Shown here: in pieces, positions 42,549-50,951 of the stretch | Layout of the letters: each line of letters begins with the position of its first letter | Numbering within the stretch: the first letter of the stretch is position 1 | DNA from: UKL13-3 sp044353855 | Lineage (GTDB): Bacteria; Bacteroidota; Bacteroidia; UKL13-3 | Direction: 5' to 3' | Length of the DNA stretch: 64,000 bases | NCBI GenBank assembly: GCA_044353855.1 | Contig: JBILBF010000003.1 | Span: 124,001 to 188,000, forward strand | Made by a program: the position numbers and the translations under genes | The notes under the pieces: generated by a model | What the model was told of the DNA's origin: nothing | The model's database searches: none | What the model saw: only the letters and a program-made list of their open reading frames with translations

Positions 42549-43805
42549 TTATTTAATCACAAACTGCACTCCAGTGCGGGTACGTTGTTCCAGTAAAATT
42601 TCGCGTTTGCCTATAATTGGTTTTAATGCTTTTTCATCGTAATGCATGACGGTAAGCAACTCTACACCATCGTTTAGTTTAACCACAAAATGTTGCGCCA
42701 AATCCTTTTTTAACAATGCAATTTTTGCTGGATTGCTATCTACACAAATACTAAAACTAATGGCGCTGTTTTGCATCAAATTAATATTAATACGGTGAGC
42801 GGCAAGCATAGCAAAAATGCCACTCAAATTATCTTCTACAATAAATGAAAAATCTTTACTGGATATAGAAAGTAAAACTTGATTGGTTTTGGAAATATAG
42901 GTTGCAATATTTTTTTCTTTACTTGTTGTAGAAACCGTAGTGCCTTTACCTTTAGGGTTTATAAACGATCTTACATACAATGGAATATGTTTGCTTTGCA
43001 AGGGCTGAATAGTTTTGGGATGAATAACCGTTGCTCCATAATAAGCCATTTCTATGGCATGACTATAACTCAATGCATCCAATTTGACTGCATTTTTAAA
43101 TTTCTTAGGATCACCATTCATTACCCCATCCACATCTTTCCAAATGGTTACACTTTCGGCATCCAATCCATAGGCGAAAATAGCTGCCGAATAATCAGAA
43201 CCTTCGCGCCCAAGCGTAACCGTTTTTAAATTCTGGCTACGTCCTACAAATCCTTGTGTTACCACCATTTGTTTGGCTACAATAGGTTTTAGTTTTTTCT
43301 GTATCATATCGGTGGTACTTACCCAATCAACTTTTCCCTCTCTAAACGTATTATCGGTAACAATAAAATTTTGGGCTTCCATCCATCGGTTTCTATTGCC
43401 ATTTTCATTTAAAAACGTACTGATTATTTTACTCGAAAATAATTCGCCATAGCTCACAATCTGATCATACACACAATCAAAACTGCTTTCGGGATTGGTT
43501 TCCAAAATGCACTCTAACTCAATGAATAAGTTTTCGATATCATCATATGCATTGCTGTCTTTATGATTTAATAAGCCGACAATAATATCATCATGAAAAG
43601 CCTTGATTTCTTTATAAATAGTATTCTTGGATTTTTGCTTCTTATAATAAGCTTCAGCTAACATTTCTAGTGCATTAGTCGTTTTACCCATTGCCGAAAC
43701 CACCACTAATAATTGCTCGTTTTTACATAAGCTTAATACTTTAGCCACATTTTTTACAGCATTAGCATCTCTCACTGATGCTCCACCAAATTTAAACACT
43801 TTCAT
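42549..43805 (-). CDS. lysC: Aspartate kinase
   Basis: First committed step of lysine, threonine and methionine synthesis. MKVFKFGGASVRDANAVKNV is the kinase N-terminus, TLGREGSDYSAAIFAYGL is the ATP and aspartate site, and a C-terminal ACT region follows (NQVLLSISSKDFSFI, LSGIFAMLAAHRININLMQNS). I set the start at ATG 43805 (418 residues). The frame is open for 32 more codons, but those include the 8-bp repeat and the promoter and are not family-like. Confidence 0.94.
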   Translation of the reverse strand: MKVFKFGGASVRDANAVKNVAKVLSLCKNEQLLVVVSAMGKTTNALEMLAEAYYKKQKSKNTIYKEIKAFHDDIIVGLLNHKDSNAYDDIENLFIELECILETNPESSFDCVYDQIVSYGELFSSKIISTFLNENGNRNRWMEAQNFIVTDNTFREGKVDWVSTTDMIQKKLKPIVAKQMVVTQGFVGRSQNLKTVTLGREGSDYSAAIFAYGLDAESVTIWKDVDGVMNGDPKKFKNAVKLDALSYSHAIEMAYYGATVIHPKTIQPLQSKHIPLYVRSFINPKGKGTTVSTTSKEKNIATYISKTNQVLLSISSKDFSFIVEDNLSGIFAMLAAHRININLMQNSAISFSICVDSNPAKIALLKKDLAQHFVVKLNDGVELLTVMHYDEKALKPIIGKREILLEQRTRTGVQFVIK

Positions 43806-43833
43806 TTCCTCTTGTATATTTTGAAATAGAGTA

Positions 43834-43841
43834 CGAATGTA
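43834..43841 (-). promoter_or_regulatory. -7 element of lysC
   Basis: Minus-strand TACATTCG, a perfect TAnnTTCG, 28 nt from the ATG 43805. It supports the shorter start. No TTG at -33. Confidence 0.5.
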
Positions 43842-43866
43842 AGTGAAAAGTTGATATGGTAGATAA

Positions 43867-43898
43867 GGGGGATTGGTTGATTGGTTAATTAGGAATTT
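43867..43898. repeat. 8-bp repeat upstream of lysC
   Basis: Four octamers in phase: GGGGGATT, GGTTGATT, GGTTAATT, AGGAATTT. Same consensus (GGTTGATT) as the array in the acyltransferase gene at 48808-48847. Confidence 0.75.
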
Positions 43899-43976
43899 CA
43901 ACTTAAAAATGATGATGTTACAGCGATTTTGCGATTGATTAGTATGCTCTTGTTTTCACATCTGCACATCAAAACC

Positions 43977-43984
43977 TATATTCG
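43977..43984 (+). promoter_or_regulatory. -7 element of the fbp operon
   Basis: TATATTCG (TAnnTTCG) followed by CACCAC, with a TTG 24 nt upstream. Leader of about 25 nt before fbp. Confidence 0.55.
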
Positions 43985-44012
43985 CACCACTATCATTTAA
44001 ACACTCATACAT

Positions 44013-45011
44013 ATGTCACAGTTTAATTTTACTACACTCGGCCAATTTATCATCGAAAAACAATCCGAATTTCCGTTTGCGAAAGGTGAACTTTCACGCC
44101 TATTAAGGGATATTGGCATTGCAGCTAAAGTAATAAGCCGCGAAGTAAACAAAGCAGGTATTGCCGAAATTATTGGTGATGCAGGATCTGTAAACATACA
44201 AGGTGAAGATGTAAAAAAACTAGACCTTATTGGAAACGAAATGTTTACTACTGTGCTCGAACGCGGTGGCGAAGTGTGTGCATTTGCAAGTGAAGAGGAA
44301 GATAATATGATTGCTTTAAAAGGCACACATTCAAAAAATGGTCAATATGTAGTATGTATCGACCCATTGGATGGATCTTCTAATATCGATGTGAACGTTT
44401 CCATTGGCACTATTTTTTCTGTTTACCGCAGGGTAACACCTGTGGGAAGTGAGCCAACATTGGAAGATGTTTTACAACCCGGAAACAGATTAGTGGCTTC
44501 AGGATATATCATTTATGGCTCATCAACCATGTTAATTTATTCAACGGGTAAGGGTGTAAATGGCTTTACATTGGATAATTCAATTGGCGAATTTTGCCTA
44601 TCGCACCCAAATATTCAATCGCCAAAAGATGGCAGCATATACTCGCTAAATGAAGGAAATGCAACAGATTTTCCTGAAGGAGTTAAAAATTATATTAATT
44701 GGTGCAAAGAAAAAGATTCAGCAACCAAACGTCCGTATAGTGCACGTTATATTGGTTCTATGGTGGCTGATATACACCGCAATTTACTTAAAGGGGGTAT
44801 ATTTATTTATCCGCCAACAGCAAAAGCTCCTAATGGAAAATTAAGACTTTTGTTTGAAGGTATTCCTATGGCATTTATTGTGGAACAAGCTGGAGGTATT
44901 GCCACCACAGGCAATCAACGAATATTAGATATTCAACCGACCGAAATACACCAACGTGTTCCTGTTTTTATTGGTTCGGAAAACATGGTAAAAAAAGCTT
45001 TAACTTTTTAA
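44013..45011 (+). CDS. fbp: Fructose-1,6-bisphosphatase class 1
   Basis: Gluconeogenic phosphatase. Metal and substrate motifs: SEEEDNMIALKG, VCIDPLDGSSNIDVNVSIGTIFSVY (DPxDGSS), RYIGSMVADIHRNLLKGGIFIYP and RLLFEGIPMAFIVEQAGG. 332 residues, normal. First gene of a tight unit with a thioredoxin-like gene, surE and a small membrane protein (gaps of 8, 2 and 2 bp). Confidence 0.97.
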   Translation: MSQFNFTTLGQFIIEKQSEFPFAKGELSRLLRDIGIAAKVISREVNKAGIAEIIGDAGSVNIQGEDVKKLDLIGNEMFTTVLERGGEVCAFASEEEDNMIALKGTHSKNGQYVVCIDPLDGSSNIDVNVSIGTIFSVYRRVTPVGSEPTLEDVLQPGNRLVASGYIIYGSSTMLIYSTGKGVNGFTLDNSIGEFCLSHPNIQSPKDGSIYSLNEGNATDFPEGVKNYINWCKEKDSATKRPYSARYIGSMVADIHRNLLKGGIFIYPPTAKAPNGKLRLLFEGIPMAFIVEQAGGIATTGNQRILDIQPTEIHQRVPVFIGSENMVKKALTF

Positions 45012-45019
45012 GTAATTCG

Positions 45020-45496
45020 ATGCGGTTTACATGCTTATTTATATTATGTTGTTGGTTAAGCAATTCCCAAGCACAAATGAGTGATACCTCTTTATTAATT
45101 GGAAAAATAGAACTTAAGAACATTAAAGAATATAGTTGGTATGCCCCATCCTTTAATGAATATATTGTTGATCAAAACGTAATTGATTCATTAAAACCCT
45201 ATGCTGATGATATTAAAATAATGGCCATCATTGGAACATGGTGTTCAGATAGCAAAGAACATATTCCAGCATTGTTTAAAATAATCGAGCAAGCAGATAT
45301 TCAAACAGACCAAATAGAATTAATTGGTGTTGATCGAAAAAAACATTGCCCTTTTCCGAATATAACTGAACTTAACATAGAATATGTACCTACATTATTT
45401 ATTTTTTACAAAGGCAAACTTGTAGGCAAAATAATTGAAACACCCACACACTCAATAGAAGCTGATATGCTTGAATTGTTAATGGAAAACAAATAA
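45020..45496 (+). CDS. Periplasmic thioredoxin-like protein with CxxS motif
   Basis: 158 residues. The signal peptide MRFTCLFILCCWLSNSQAQ is followed by a thioredoxin fold: IMAIIGTWCSDSKEHIPALFKII, then VPTLFIFYKGKLVGKIIETP with the cis-proline. The active site reads CSDS, so the second cysteine is replaced by serine. That fits an isomerase, a monothiol or a non-catalytic role, not a standard reductase. Second gene of the fbp-surE unit. Confidence 0.75.
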   Translation: MRFTCLFILCCWLSNSQAQMSDTSLLIGKIELKNIKEYSWYAPSFNEYIVDQNVIDSLKPYADDIKIMAIIGTWCSDSKEHIPALFKIIEQADIQTDQIELIGVDRKKHCPFPNITELNIEYVPTLFIFYKGKLVGKIIETPTHSIEADMLELLMENK

Positions 45497-45498
45497 AC

Positions 45499-46278
45499 AT
45501 GCAAACCGAAAAACCGTTAATACTTGTATCCAATGATGATGGAATTACTGCACCCGGAATTAGGAATTTAGTAGATGCCATCAAACATTTAGGCGAAGTG
45601 GTGATTGTAGCACCTGATAGTCCGCAAAGTGCAATGGGCCACGCTGTAACTATTAGCAAACCCTTACGATTAGAAAAAACTGATATCTATGGCGATATGA
45701 TTGCTTACCAATGTAGTGGCACTCCTGCCGATTGTGTAAAATTAGCAGTAGATAAAGTCATGCACCGCAAACCAGATTTATTGGTTTCGGGAATCAATCA
45801 CGGCTCCAACTCTTCTATCAATGTACTTTACTCCGGAACGATGAGCGCGGCCATGGAAGGAGCTATTGAAGGAATTCCTGCAGTGGGATTTTCGTTATGC
45901 GATTTTGCTTACGATGCTGACTTTAGTTATGCTAAAAAAATAGCAGCCAAAGTTGCAGCTGCTATTTTAACAAATGGATTACCACAAGGAACTTTGCTGA
46001 ATGTTAACATTCCGAAACTTGCCGAAAGTGACAGCAAAGGAACCAAAATTTGTAGGCAGGCAAATGCCAAATGGAAAGAAGAATTTGATGAAAGAAAAGA
46101 CCCAAATGGCCGTAAATATTTTTGGCTAACAGGACAATTTATAAATAACGACAAAGGTGAAGATACTGATGAATGGGCACTTGCCAACGGTTATGTATCC
46201 ATCGTTCCTGTTCATTTTGATTTAACAGCTCACCATGCTATTCCCTTTTTAAATGACTGGGATTTATCTAATATCTAA
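45499..46278 (+). CDS. surE: 5'/3'-nucleotidase SurE
   Basis: Metal-dependent nucleotidase of stationary phase and stress survival. LVSNDDGITAPGIRNLVDAI holds the DD metal ligands, PDSPQSAMGHAVTI is the substrate loop, SGTPADCVKLAVD and VSGINHGSNSSINVLYSGTMSAAMEGA are signature segments. 259 residues. Embedded in the fbp operon with 2-bp gaps. Confidence 0.96.
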   Translation: MQTEKPLILVSNDDGITAPGIRNLVDAIKHLGEVVIVAPDSPQSAMGHAVTISKPLRLEKTDIYGDMIAYQCSGTPADCVKLAVDKVMHRKPDLLVSGINHGSNSSINVLYSGTMSAAMEGAIEGIPAVGFSLCDFAYDADFSYAKKIAAKVAAAILTNGLPQGTLLNVNIPKLAESDSKGTKICRQANAKWKEEFDERKDPNGRKYFWLTGQFINNDKGEDTDEWALANGYVSIVPVHFDLTAHHAIPFLNDWDLSNI

Positions 46279-46280
46279 CA

Positions 46281-46571
46281 ATGAAATTTAAAGATTCACA
46301 ATTACTCGGACTTCTTTTAGGATTAATCATTCCTGTTTTGGGCGTTCTCCTTTTTTACTACAGCAAATTTGCCGCAGTAGATTTAGGTCACTTTTTACAA
46401 GTAGCAACTAAACACAAAGTGCTTTCGCCTATGCTTAGTTTATGTGCTATTTTAAACTTAGGGTCATTCTTCTTGTTTTTAAATAAAAACTTATTGCTCA
46501 CAGCAAGAGGCATAATACTGGCTACTATTATATATGGCGTAACGATTGTTGTATTAAAATTTGTGCTGTAA
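46281..46571 (+). CDS. Small membrane protein of unknown function
   Basis: 96 residues with three predicted membrane helices (LLGLLLGLIIPVLGVLLFYY, MLSLCAILNLGSFFLFLN, GIILATIIYGVTIVVLKF). No known family recognised. Tightly coupled to surE by 2 bp. The tRNA-Ala promoter starts within its last codons. Confidence 0.65.
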   Translation: MKFKDSQLLGLLLGLIIPVLGVLLFYYSKFAAVDLGHFLQVATKHKVLSPMLSLCAILNLGSFFLFLNKNLLLTARGIILATIIYGVTIVVLKFVL

Positions 46572-46591
46572 GGTTCTGTGGATATATTTGT
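46562..46591 (+). promoter_or_regulatory. Promoter of tRNA-Ala
   Basis: TTG (46562-46564), 19-nt spacer, TATATTTG (46584-46591). Full consensus. The -33 TTG lies within the end of the upstream small membrane protein gene. The tRNA begins about 65 nt downstream. Confidence 0.75.
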
Positions 46592-46660
46592 ATGCTAAGT
46601 TTATAGATTATTGTTCATAAATCATTTTTTATAGACAGAGTTGTTTTGAATACTTATCAA

Positions 46661-46737
46661 GGGGGATTAGCTCATTTGGCTAGAGCGCTTCGCTGGCAGT
46701 GAAGAGGTGATCGGTTCGAATCCGATATTCTCCACCA
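46661..46737 (+). tRNA. tRNA-Ala (anticodon GGC)
   Basis: 77 nt including an encoded CCA. The acceptor stem GGGGGAT pairs with ATTCTCC and contains the alanine identity pair G3-U70. The anticodon stem CTTCG/TGAAG encloses CTGGCAG (anticodon GGC); the T arm is ATCGG-TTCGAAT-CCGAT. Its own promoter lies upstream and a strong terminator follows. Confidence 0.95.
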
Positions 46738-46745
46738 TTTCTAAG

Positions 46746-46769
46746 AAGACTGCAATTGCAGTCTTTTTT
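46746..46769 (+). terminator. Terminator after tRNA-Ala
   Basis: AAGACTGCAATTGCAGTCTT is a perfect 20-bp palindrome (46746-46765), continuing into six T. Confidence 0.85.
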
Positions 46770-46800
46770 ATGCAATATACTTTTATATTTGGCAATGATT

Positions 46801-47586
46801 ATGTCTAAAAATATTTTAATAACAGGTGCAAGTTCAGGTATTGGTAAAGCTTTAGCTGAACACTATGCACAAAAAGGAAACACTCTTTTATTAGCTGCTC
46901 GCAACCTAACGATACTAAATGAAGTAAAACTTTTATGCGAACAAAAAGGTGCAACTGTGTATATTTTCCAAGCCGATTTATCCAATATGAATGAGGTTAC
47001 TGCACTTGCAAATACAGTAATTAAAACAGTATCGTTTATTGATATTTTAATAAACAATGCAGGCATCAGTCAACGTTCACAAGCTGAAGAAACTTTAGAG
47101 GAAGTAGATAGATCAATAATGGAACTAAACTTTTTTTCACCAGTAAAACTTACTAAGTTGGTTTGGCCATTGCTCCAACAATCCAAGCATGCCAATATCG
47201 TAAATATTAGCAGCGTTACGGGCACATTTGGGTTTCCACAACGCAGTGCTTATGCGGCTTCTAAACATGCTATGGAAGGTTTTTTTGAATCGTGGATGTT
47301 GGAAAACAAACAGGCTCATATTCATTTCACCATTGTTGCACCTGGCCGAATTTTAACCAATATTTCGATGAATGCGTTAAAAAATGATGGATCTAAACAC
47401 CAAGTTTTAGATGAAGGGCAAGCCAAAGGTATTAAAGCTGAAGTATGCGCTGCAAAAATTGCAAAAGCTATCCACCGCAATCAGCGAAAAGTATTTATTG
47501 TGCAACAAGAAAGAATTTTATTGTTTTTACACCGCTTTTTTCCATCAGTTTTTGTTTCTTTGGTAAAAAAATTAGGCTTACAATAA
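46801..47586 (+). CDS. Short-chain dehydrogenase/reductase (SDR)
   Basis: NAD(P)-dependent oxidoreductase of 261 residues. The cofactor motif is ILITGASSGIGKALAE, NNAGIS is the structural motif, and the catalytic Ser and YxxxK are in NISSVTG and SAYAASKHAM. A C-terminal basic and hydrophobic tail (LLFLHRFFPSVFVSLVKKLGL) resembles DltE/YqjQ-like SDRs. Start at ATG 46801; the frame is open to 46756, but that runs through the tRNA terminator. Substrate not predictable. Shares the TAATG overlap with the VOC gene. Confidence 0.87.
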   Translation: MSKNILITGASSGIGKALAEHYAQKGNTLLLAARNLTILNEVKLLCEQKGATVYIFQADLSNMNEVTALANTVIKTVSFIDILINNAGISQRSQAEETLEEVDRSIMELNFFSPVKLTKLVWPLLQQSKHANIVNISSVTGTFGFPQRSAYAASKHAMEGFFESWMLENKQAHIHFTIVAPGRILTNISMNALKNDGSKHQVLDEGQAKGIKAEVCAAKIAKAIHRNQRKVFIVQQERILLFLHRFFPSVFVSLVKKLGLQ

Positions 47587-48635
47587 TGCAACAACTTATT
47601 TCGGGTATTCAACAAATTGGCATCGGAATTCCGGATGCAGGAAACTATTTTACTTGGTTTCGCAGAACGTTTGGTTTTGACGTGAAAATTTTTGACGATG
47701 AAGCTCAAGCAACTTTAATGACCAACTATACCGGTGGAGAAGTGCATGCCCGTAGAGCCATTTTAGCCATGAACATGAATGGTGGTGGTGGAGCCGAAAT
47801 TTGGCAGTTTACAACAAGACCCACCCATTATCCGAGCAATCCCGTTCAATTTGGTGATTACGGAATTAATGCAGCCAAAATAAAATGTAACGATGTGGAA
47901 CAAGCGTATGCTGAGTTGGAAAACAAAGTAGATTGTTCACCCCTGTTGAATACTCCGTTAAACGAAAAAACATTTTGGGTAAAAGATGAATTTGGAAACT
48001 CGTTTCAGGTTGTAAAAAACAACACCTTTTTTAAAAACAAACCTTATATGATGGGTGGAATTGGTGGAGCAGTAATTGGTGTAAGTAATATTGAAAATGC
48101 ACTATTATTTTACAGTAATTGCTTGGGCGTAGCTAATGTGGTGTATGATAAAACTGGAATATTTGAAGATTTAGGTGAGGCATATACCAACCGTGAATTT
48201 CGCAGGGTATTACTTTCATTTAGCAATAATTTTACAGCACCCTTTAGCAAATTATTGGGCAATATAGAAATAGAATTGCTGCAAGCAAAAGATAGGGTGC
48301 CCGTTAAAACATTTGAAAATAGATTTTGGGGCGATGGTGGATTTATTCATTTGTGTTTTGATGTGAGTGATATGAAAGCTTTAAAACAACGCATGAAAGA
48401 CAATGGCGTTAACTTTACCGTTGATAGTGCTGATACATTTGATATGGGAAAAGCAGGAGGACGTTTTGCCTATGCTGAAGACCCCGATGGAACGTTAATT
48501 GAAATGGTGGAGACACACAAAGTTCCTATTCTTAAAAAACTGGGTTGGTACTTAGATTTGAAAAAACGTGGCCAACATAAACCCTTACCCAATTGGATGA
48601 TTCATACAATGGGATTAAATAAAGTAAAAGACTAA
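47586..48635 (+). CDS. VOC family protein, two glyoxalase-like domains
   Basis: 349 residues with two vicinal-oxygen-chelate domains: residues 5-135 (ISGIQQIGIGIPDAGNYFTWFRRTFGFDVKIF) and about 150-320 (GGIGGAVIGVSNIENALLFYSNCLGV, then AEDPDGTLIEMVETHK with the metal-binding Glu). Could be a dioxygenase or glyoxalase-type enzyme; which one is open. It overlaps the SDR stop as TAATG, so the two are translationally coupled and likely work together. A previously open frame to 47445 lies inside the SDR gene and is rejected. Confidence 0.82.
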   Translation: MQQLISGIQQIGIGIPDAGNYFTWFRRTFGFDVKIFDDEAQATLMTNYTGGEVHARRAILAMNMNGGGGAEIWQFTTRPTHYPSNPVQFGDYGINAAKIKCNDVEQAYAELENKVDCSPLLNTPLNEKTFWVKDEFGNSFQVVKNNTFFKNKPYMMGGIGGAVIGVSNIENALLFYSNCLGVANVVYDKTGIFEDLGEAYTNREFRRVLLSFSNNFTAPFSKLLGNIEIELLQAKDRVPVKTFENRFWGDGGFIHLCFDVSDMKALKQRMKDNGVNFTVDSADTFDMGKAGGRFAYAEDPDGTLIEMVETHKVPILKKLGWYLDLKKRGQHKPLPNWMIHTMGLNKVKD

Positions 48636-49586
48636 TCCAATTAAAAAGATTACATAAAAAGGAAATAAAAATAAGGTAAACCCAAACAAAATAGAATCAT
48701 AAAACACACTTCCTTTGGTGAGTTTTTTCGCAATAAATTTCATTAGCAAATAGTGCGGAAGAGCAATTTGAGATAAATGGAATTTTGTTAAAATTCGTTT
48801 TGGGCTTGGTCGATTGGTCGATTGGTTGATAAGTTGACTAGTTGAATTTTTTAATACAGTAAGTACATCTTGTTTTTTGCTCTCGGCCTCCTGCCAAACT
48901 TGCATCATTTGGTTATGCAATAGTGAATCTGATTTTACATCTTTATTGATATAAGCTAATTGTTGTATAGCGTTCGCAATTTTATCGTTGAGTTGTTGAA
49001 CAAAATTAGGTGTACCCACATAATTTTTCATATCATCCTTGGTAATAGGATTTCCGTAATTGATAATTAACGATTTTCCAGCTCCATCAAAATGTTCGTA
49101 GGTTAAGCCTACTGGTAAAATTACCATATCTTTTGCTACATCATTGCTGCTCCAAGCTCGATTGGCTATACGTGCTGGGCCTTTTTTGAGCGGTCGTAAA
49201 TCCCAATTGTTTATACACAAGCCTTCGCCAAAAATAAGTACTGAACCTCCTTTGTTAATAGCATTATAGCTAGCATCAAATGTTTCAAAATTCTTTTCGA
49301 TATTTTCTTTGCCTTCACTTATCCTATATACGGGTAACATATGGTAGGTTTTAAACACCTTTGCCAAAATAGGATTGTTAAATGCATCGCCTCTAGCCAA
49401 AAAATTAGTAGGACGAGGCAAATAAGCACCAATTACCAGTGCATCCATAAATGAATTGGGATGATTGGAAACCAATAATACAGGACCATGCTTTGGAAAA
49501 TTATACATTTGTTTGATTTGTACTTTATGGTAAAAAAACCTAAAGCCAAATCGTAAAAAAGCTTGTGTAGAAGTATATAGACTCAT
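48615..49586 (-). CDS. PlsC-like glycerol acyltransferase (second copy)
   Basis: 323 residues. SNHPNSFMDALVIG is the catalytic motif with five residues between His and Asp, seen in the PlsC-related Bacteroidota group, and FGEGLCINNWDLRPLKKG is the second block. The C-terminal part has two membrane helices. It differs from plsC at 21.7 kb. Residues around 255 (TSQLINQSTNRP) are encoded by an 8-bp tandem repeat between the acyltransferase domain and the C-terminal helices. Overlaps the VOC gene end by 21 bp. Confidence 0.82.
   Translation of the reverse strand: MSLYTSTQAFLRFGFRFFYHKVQIKQMYNFPKHGPVLLVSNHPNSFMDALVIGAYLPRPTNFLARGDAFNNPILAKVFKTYHMLPVYRISEGKENIEKNFETFDASYNAINKGGSVLIFGEGLCINNWDLRPLKKGPARIANRAWSSNDVAKDMVILPVGLTYEHFDGAGKSLIINYGNPITKDDMKNYVGTPNFVQQLNDKIANAIQQLAYINKDVKSDSLLHNQMMQVWQEAESKKQDVLTVLKNSTSQLINQSTNRPSPKRILTKFHLSQIALPHYLLMKFIAKKLTKGSVFYDSILFGFTLFLFPFYVIFLIGLVFYFI
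48807..48848 (-). repeat. 8-bp tandem repeat inside the acyltransferase gene
   Basis: Plus-strand units in phase: GGTCGATT, GGTCGATT, GGTTGATA, AGTTGACT, AGTTGAAT. The coding strand reads as NSTSQLINQSTNRP without a stop. Confidence 0.85.
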
Positions 49587-49616
49587 TATAGGTGCAATAT
49601 GAGATTTTTTTAAACA

Positions 49617-49642
49617 AAAAAAACCCCAACTTTCGTTGAGGT
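49617..49642 (-). terminator. Terminator after tRNA-Asp
   Basis: Minus strand: CCTCAAC pairs with GTTGGGG (one G-U) around CGAAA-type loop bases, followed by eight T. Confidence 0.75.
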
Positions 49643-49648
49643 TTTTTG

Positions 49649-49722
49649 CGGTGCGGACGGGACTCGAACCCGCGACCCCCTGCGTGACAGGCAGGTATTC
49701 TAACCAGCTGAACTACCACACC
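49649..49722 (-). tRNA. tRNA-Asp (anticodon GTC)
   Basis: Minus strand, 74 nt without CCA. The acceptor stem GGTGTGG pairs with CCGCACC; the discriminator is G. The anticodon stem CCTGC/GCAGG encloses CTGTCAC (GTC). The T arm is GCGGG-TTCGAGT-CCCGT. The base after the discriminator is followed by CA, not CCA, so CCA must be added by the enzyme at 6.3 kb. Confidence 0.95.
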
Positions 49723-49768
49723 ATACTTTTAGAACTACATTTAATCGATTTCTCTCATAAACGGGATG

Positions 49769-49798
49769 CAAATATAGGATTATAAATTATTCTGGCAA
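49769..49798 (-). promoter_or_regulatory. Promoter of tRNA-Asp
   Basis: Minus strand: TTG (49798-49796), 19-nt spacer, TATATTTG (49776-49769), then CATCCCGTTTA. Nearly the same start region as the rplS promoter. Confidence 0.8.
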
Positions 49799-49863
49799 CT
49801 TAAATTTTAAACTTTTTTATCGTGCTTTCTTATTTACTTTGCATACTGCATTTAATCATAACT

Positions 49864-50823
49864 ATGACAACTTATTTCGATTTTGAAAAATCAATACAAG
49901 AACTTGAGGAGCAACTACAAAAGGCTAAGCAGTTATCCGACAAAAGTAAAATAGACCTCTCTGCAACCATTGTAGATTTAGAAGCAAGAATGCTGGAAGA
50001 GAAAAAAAAGATCTATAAAAACCTAAATGGATGGCAACGAGTACAAATTTCTCGACATGCCGAAAGACCTTATACTTTAGATTATATAGAACATGTATTC
50101 GAAGATTTTATTGAACAACATGGTGATCGTAATGTAAAAGATGACAAAGCTATAGTTGGTGGATTTGCACGATTGGGTGACCAAACTGTAATGGTAATTG
50201 GTCATCAAAAAGGACGGAACACAAAACAAAGACAGTACCGCAACTTCGGAATGCCCAATCCTGAAGGTTATCGTAAAGCATTGCGATTAATGAAATTGGC
50301 CGAAAAATTTAACTTGCCTATTATAACACTTATTGATACTCCAGGAGCTTCACCGGGCTTAGAAGCAGAAGAGCGCGGACAGGGAGAAGCAATTGCAAAA
50401 AATTTATTGGAGATGAGTGTTCTCAAAGTTCCTGTTATATGTGTTGTAATTGGTGAAGGTGCTTCGGGTGGTGCCTTGGGTATAGGTGTAGGAGATAAAG
50501 TACTGATGCTCGAAAATACCTGGTATTCGGTCATCTCGCCTGAATCTTGCTCTTCTATTTTGTGGAGAAGTTGGGACCATAAAGCGAAAGCAGCTGAAGC
50601 ACTTAAGCTAACAGCAACTGATATGCTATCTAACAAATTAATTGATGGTATTATTGAAGAGCCTTTAGGTGGTGCACATACCAACCCCGAGCAAATGTAT
50701 ACAACCATGAAATCCTCCTTGATTGCTTACATAGACTCACTCCAAAAAATAAAACCAGACAATTTAGTCATGCAACGTATCGATAAATTTTCTGCAATGG
50801 GTGCTTTTACCGAAACAGAATAA
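49864..50823 (+). CDS. accA: Acetyl-CoA carboxylase carboxyltransferase subunit alpha
   Basis: Alpha half of the carboxyltransferase that makes malonyl-CoA for fatty-acid synthesis. FEKSIQELEEQLQKAKQLS is the N-terminal coiled coil, then GWQRVQISRHAERPYTLDYI, KGRNTKQRQYRNFGMPNPEGYRKALRLMKLAEKF and IGEGASGGALGIGVGDKVLMLENTWYSVISPESC. 319 residues from ATG 49864; the frame is open to 49822 but begins with a non-family hydrophobic stretch. accD is not in the window. Terminator follows. Confidence 0.95.
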   Translation: MTTYFDFEKSIQELEEQLQKAKQLSDKSKIDLSATIVDLEARMLEEKKKIYKNLNGWQRVQISRHAERPYTLDYIEHVFEDFIEQHGDRNVKDDKAIVGGFARLGDQTVMVIGHQKGRNTKQRQYRNFGMPNPEGYRKALRLMKLAEKFNLPIITLIDTPGASPGLEAEERGQGEAIAKNLLEMSVLKVPVICVVIGEGASGGALGIGVGDKVLMLENTWYSVISPESCSSILWRSWDHKAKAAEALKLTATDMLSNKLIDGIIEEPLGGAHTNPEQMYTTMKSSLIAYIDSLQKIKPDNLVMQRIDKFSAMGAFTETE

Positions 50824-50839
50824 TTACAAACCTTTTTTA

Positions 50840-50869
50840 AAAACCGACTTAATTAAAGTCGGTTTTTTT
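50840..50869 (+). terminator. Terminator after accA
   Basis: AAAACCGACTT (50840-50850) pairs with AAGTCGGTTTT (50856-50866) and continues into T. Confidence 0.85.
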
Positions 50870-50951
50870 ATGCCTACGCAGTTACAATAAAAAACATGTT
50901 CGTCCTTTATCAAAAGGAATATTACATTAGTTGTAGCAAATATAAACTCAT

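Noticed and set aside
43806..43901. N-terminal extension of lysC (LINQSTNPPYLPY)
   Set aside because: Encoded by the octamer repeat and the promoter region; aspartate kinase begins at MKVFKFGG.
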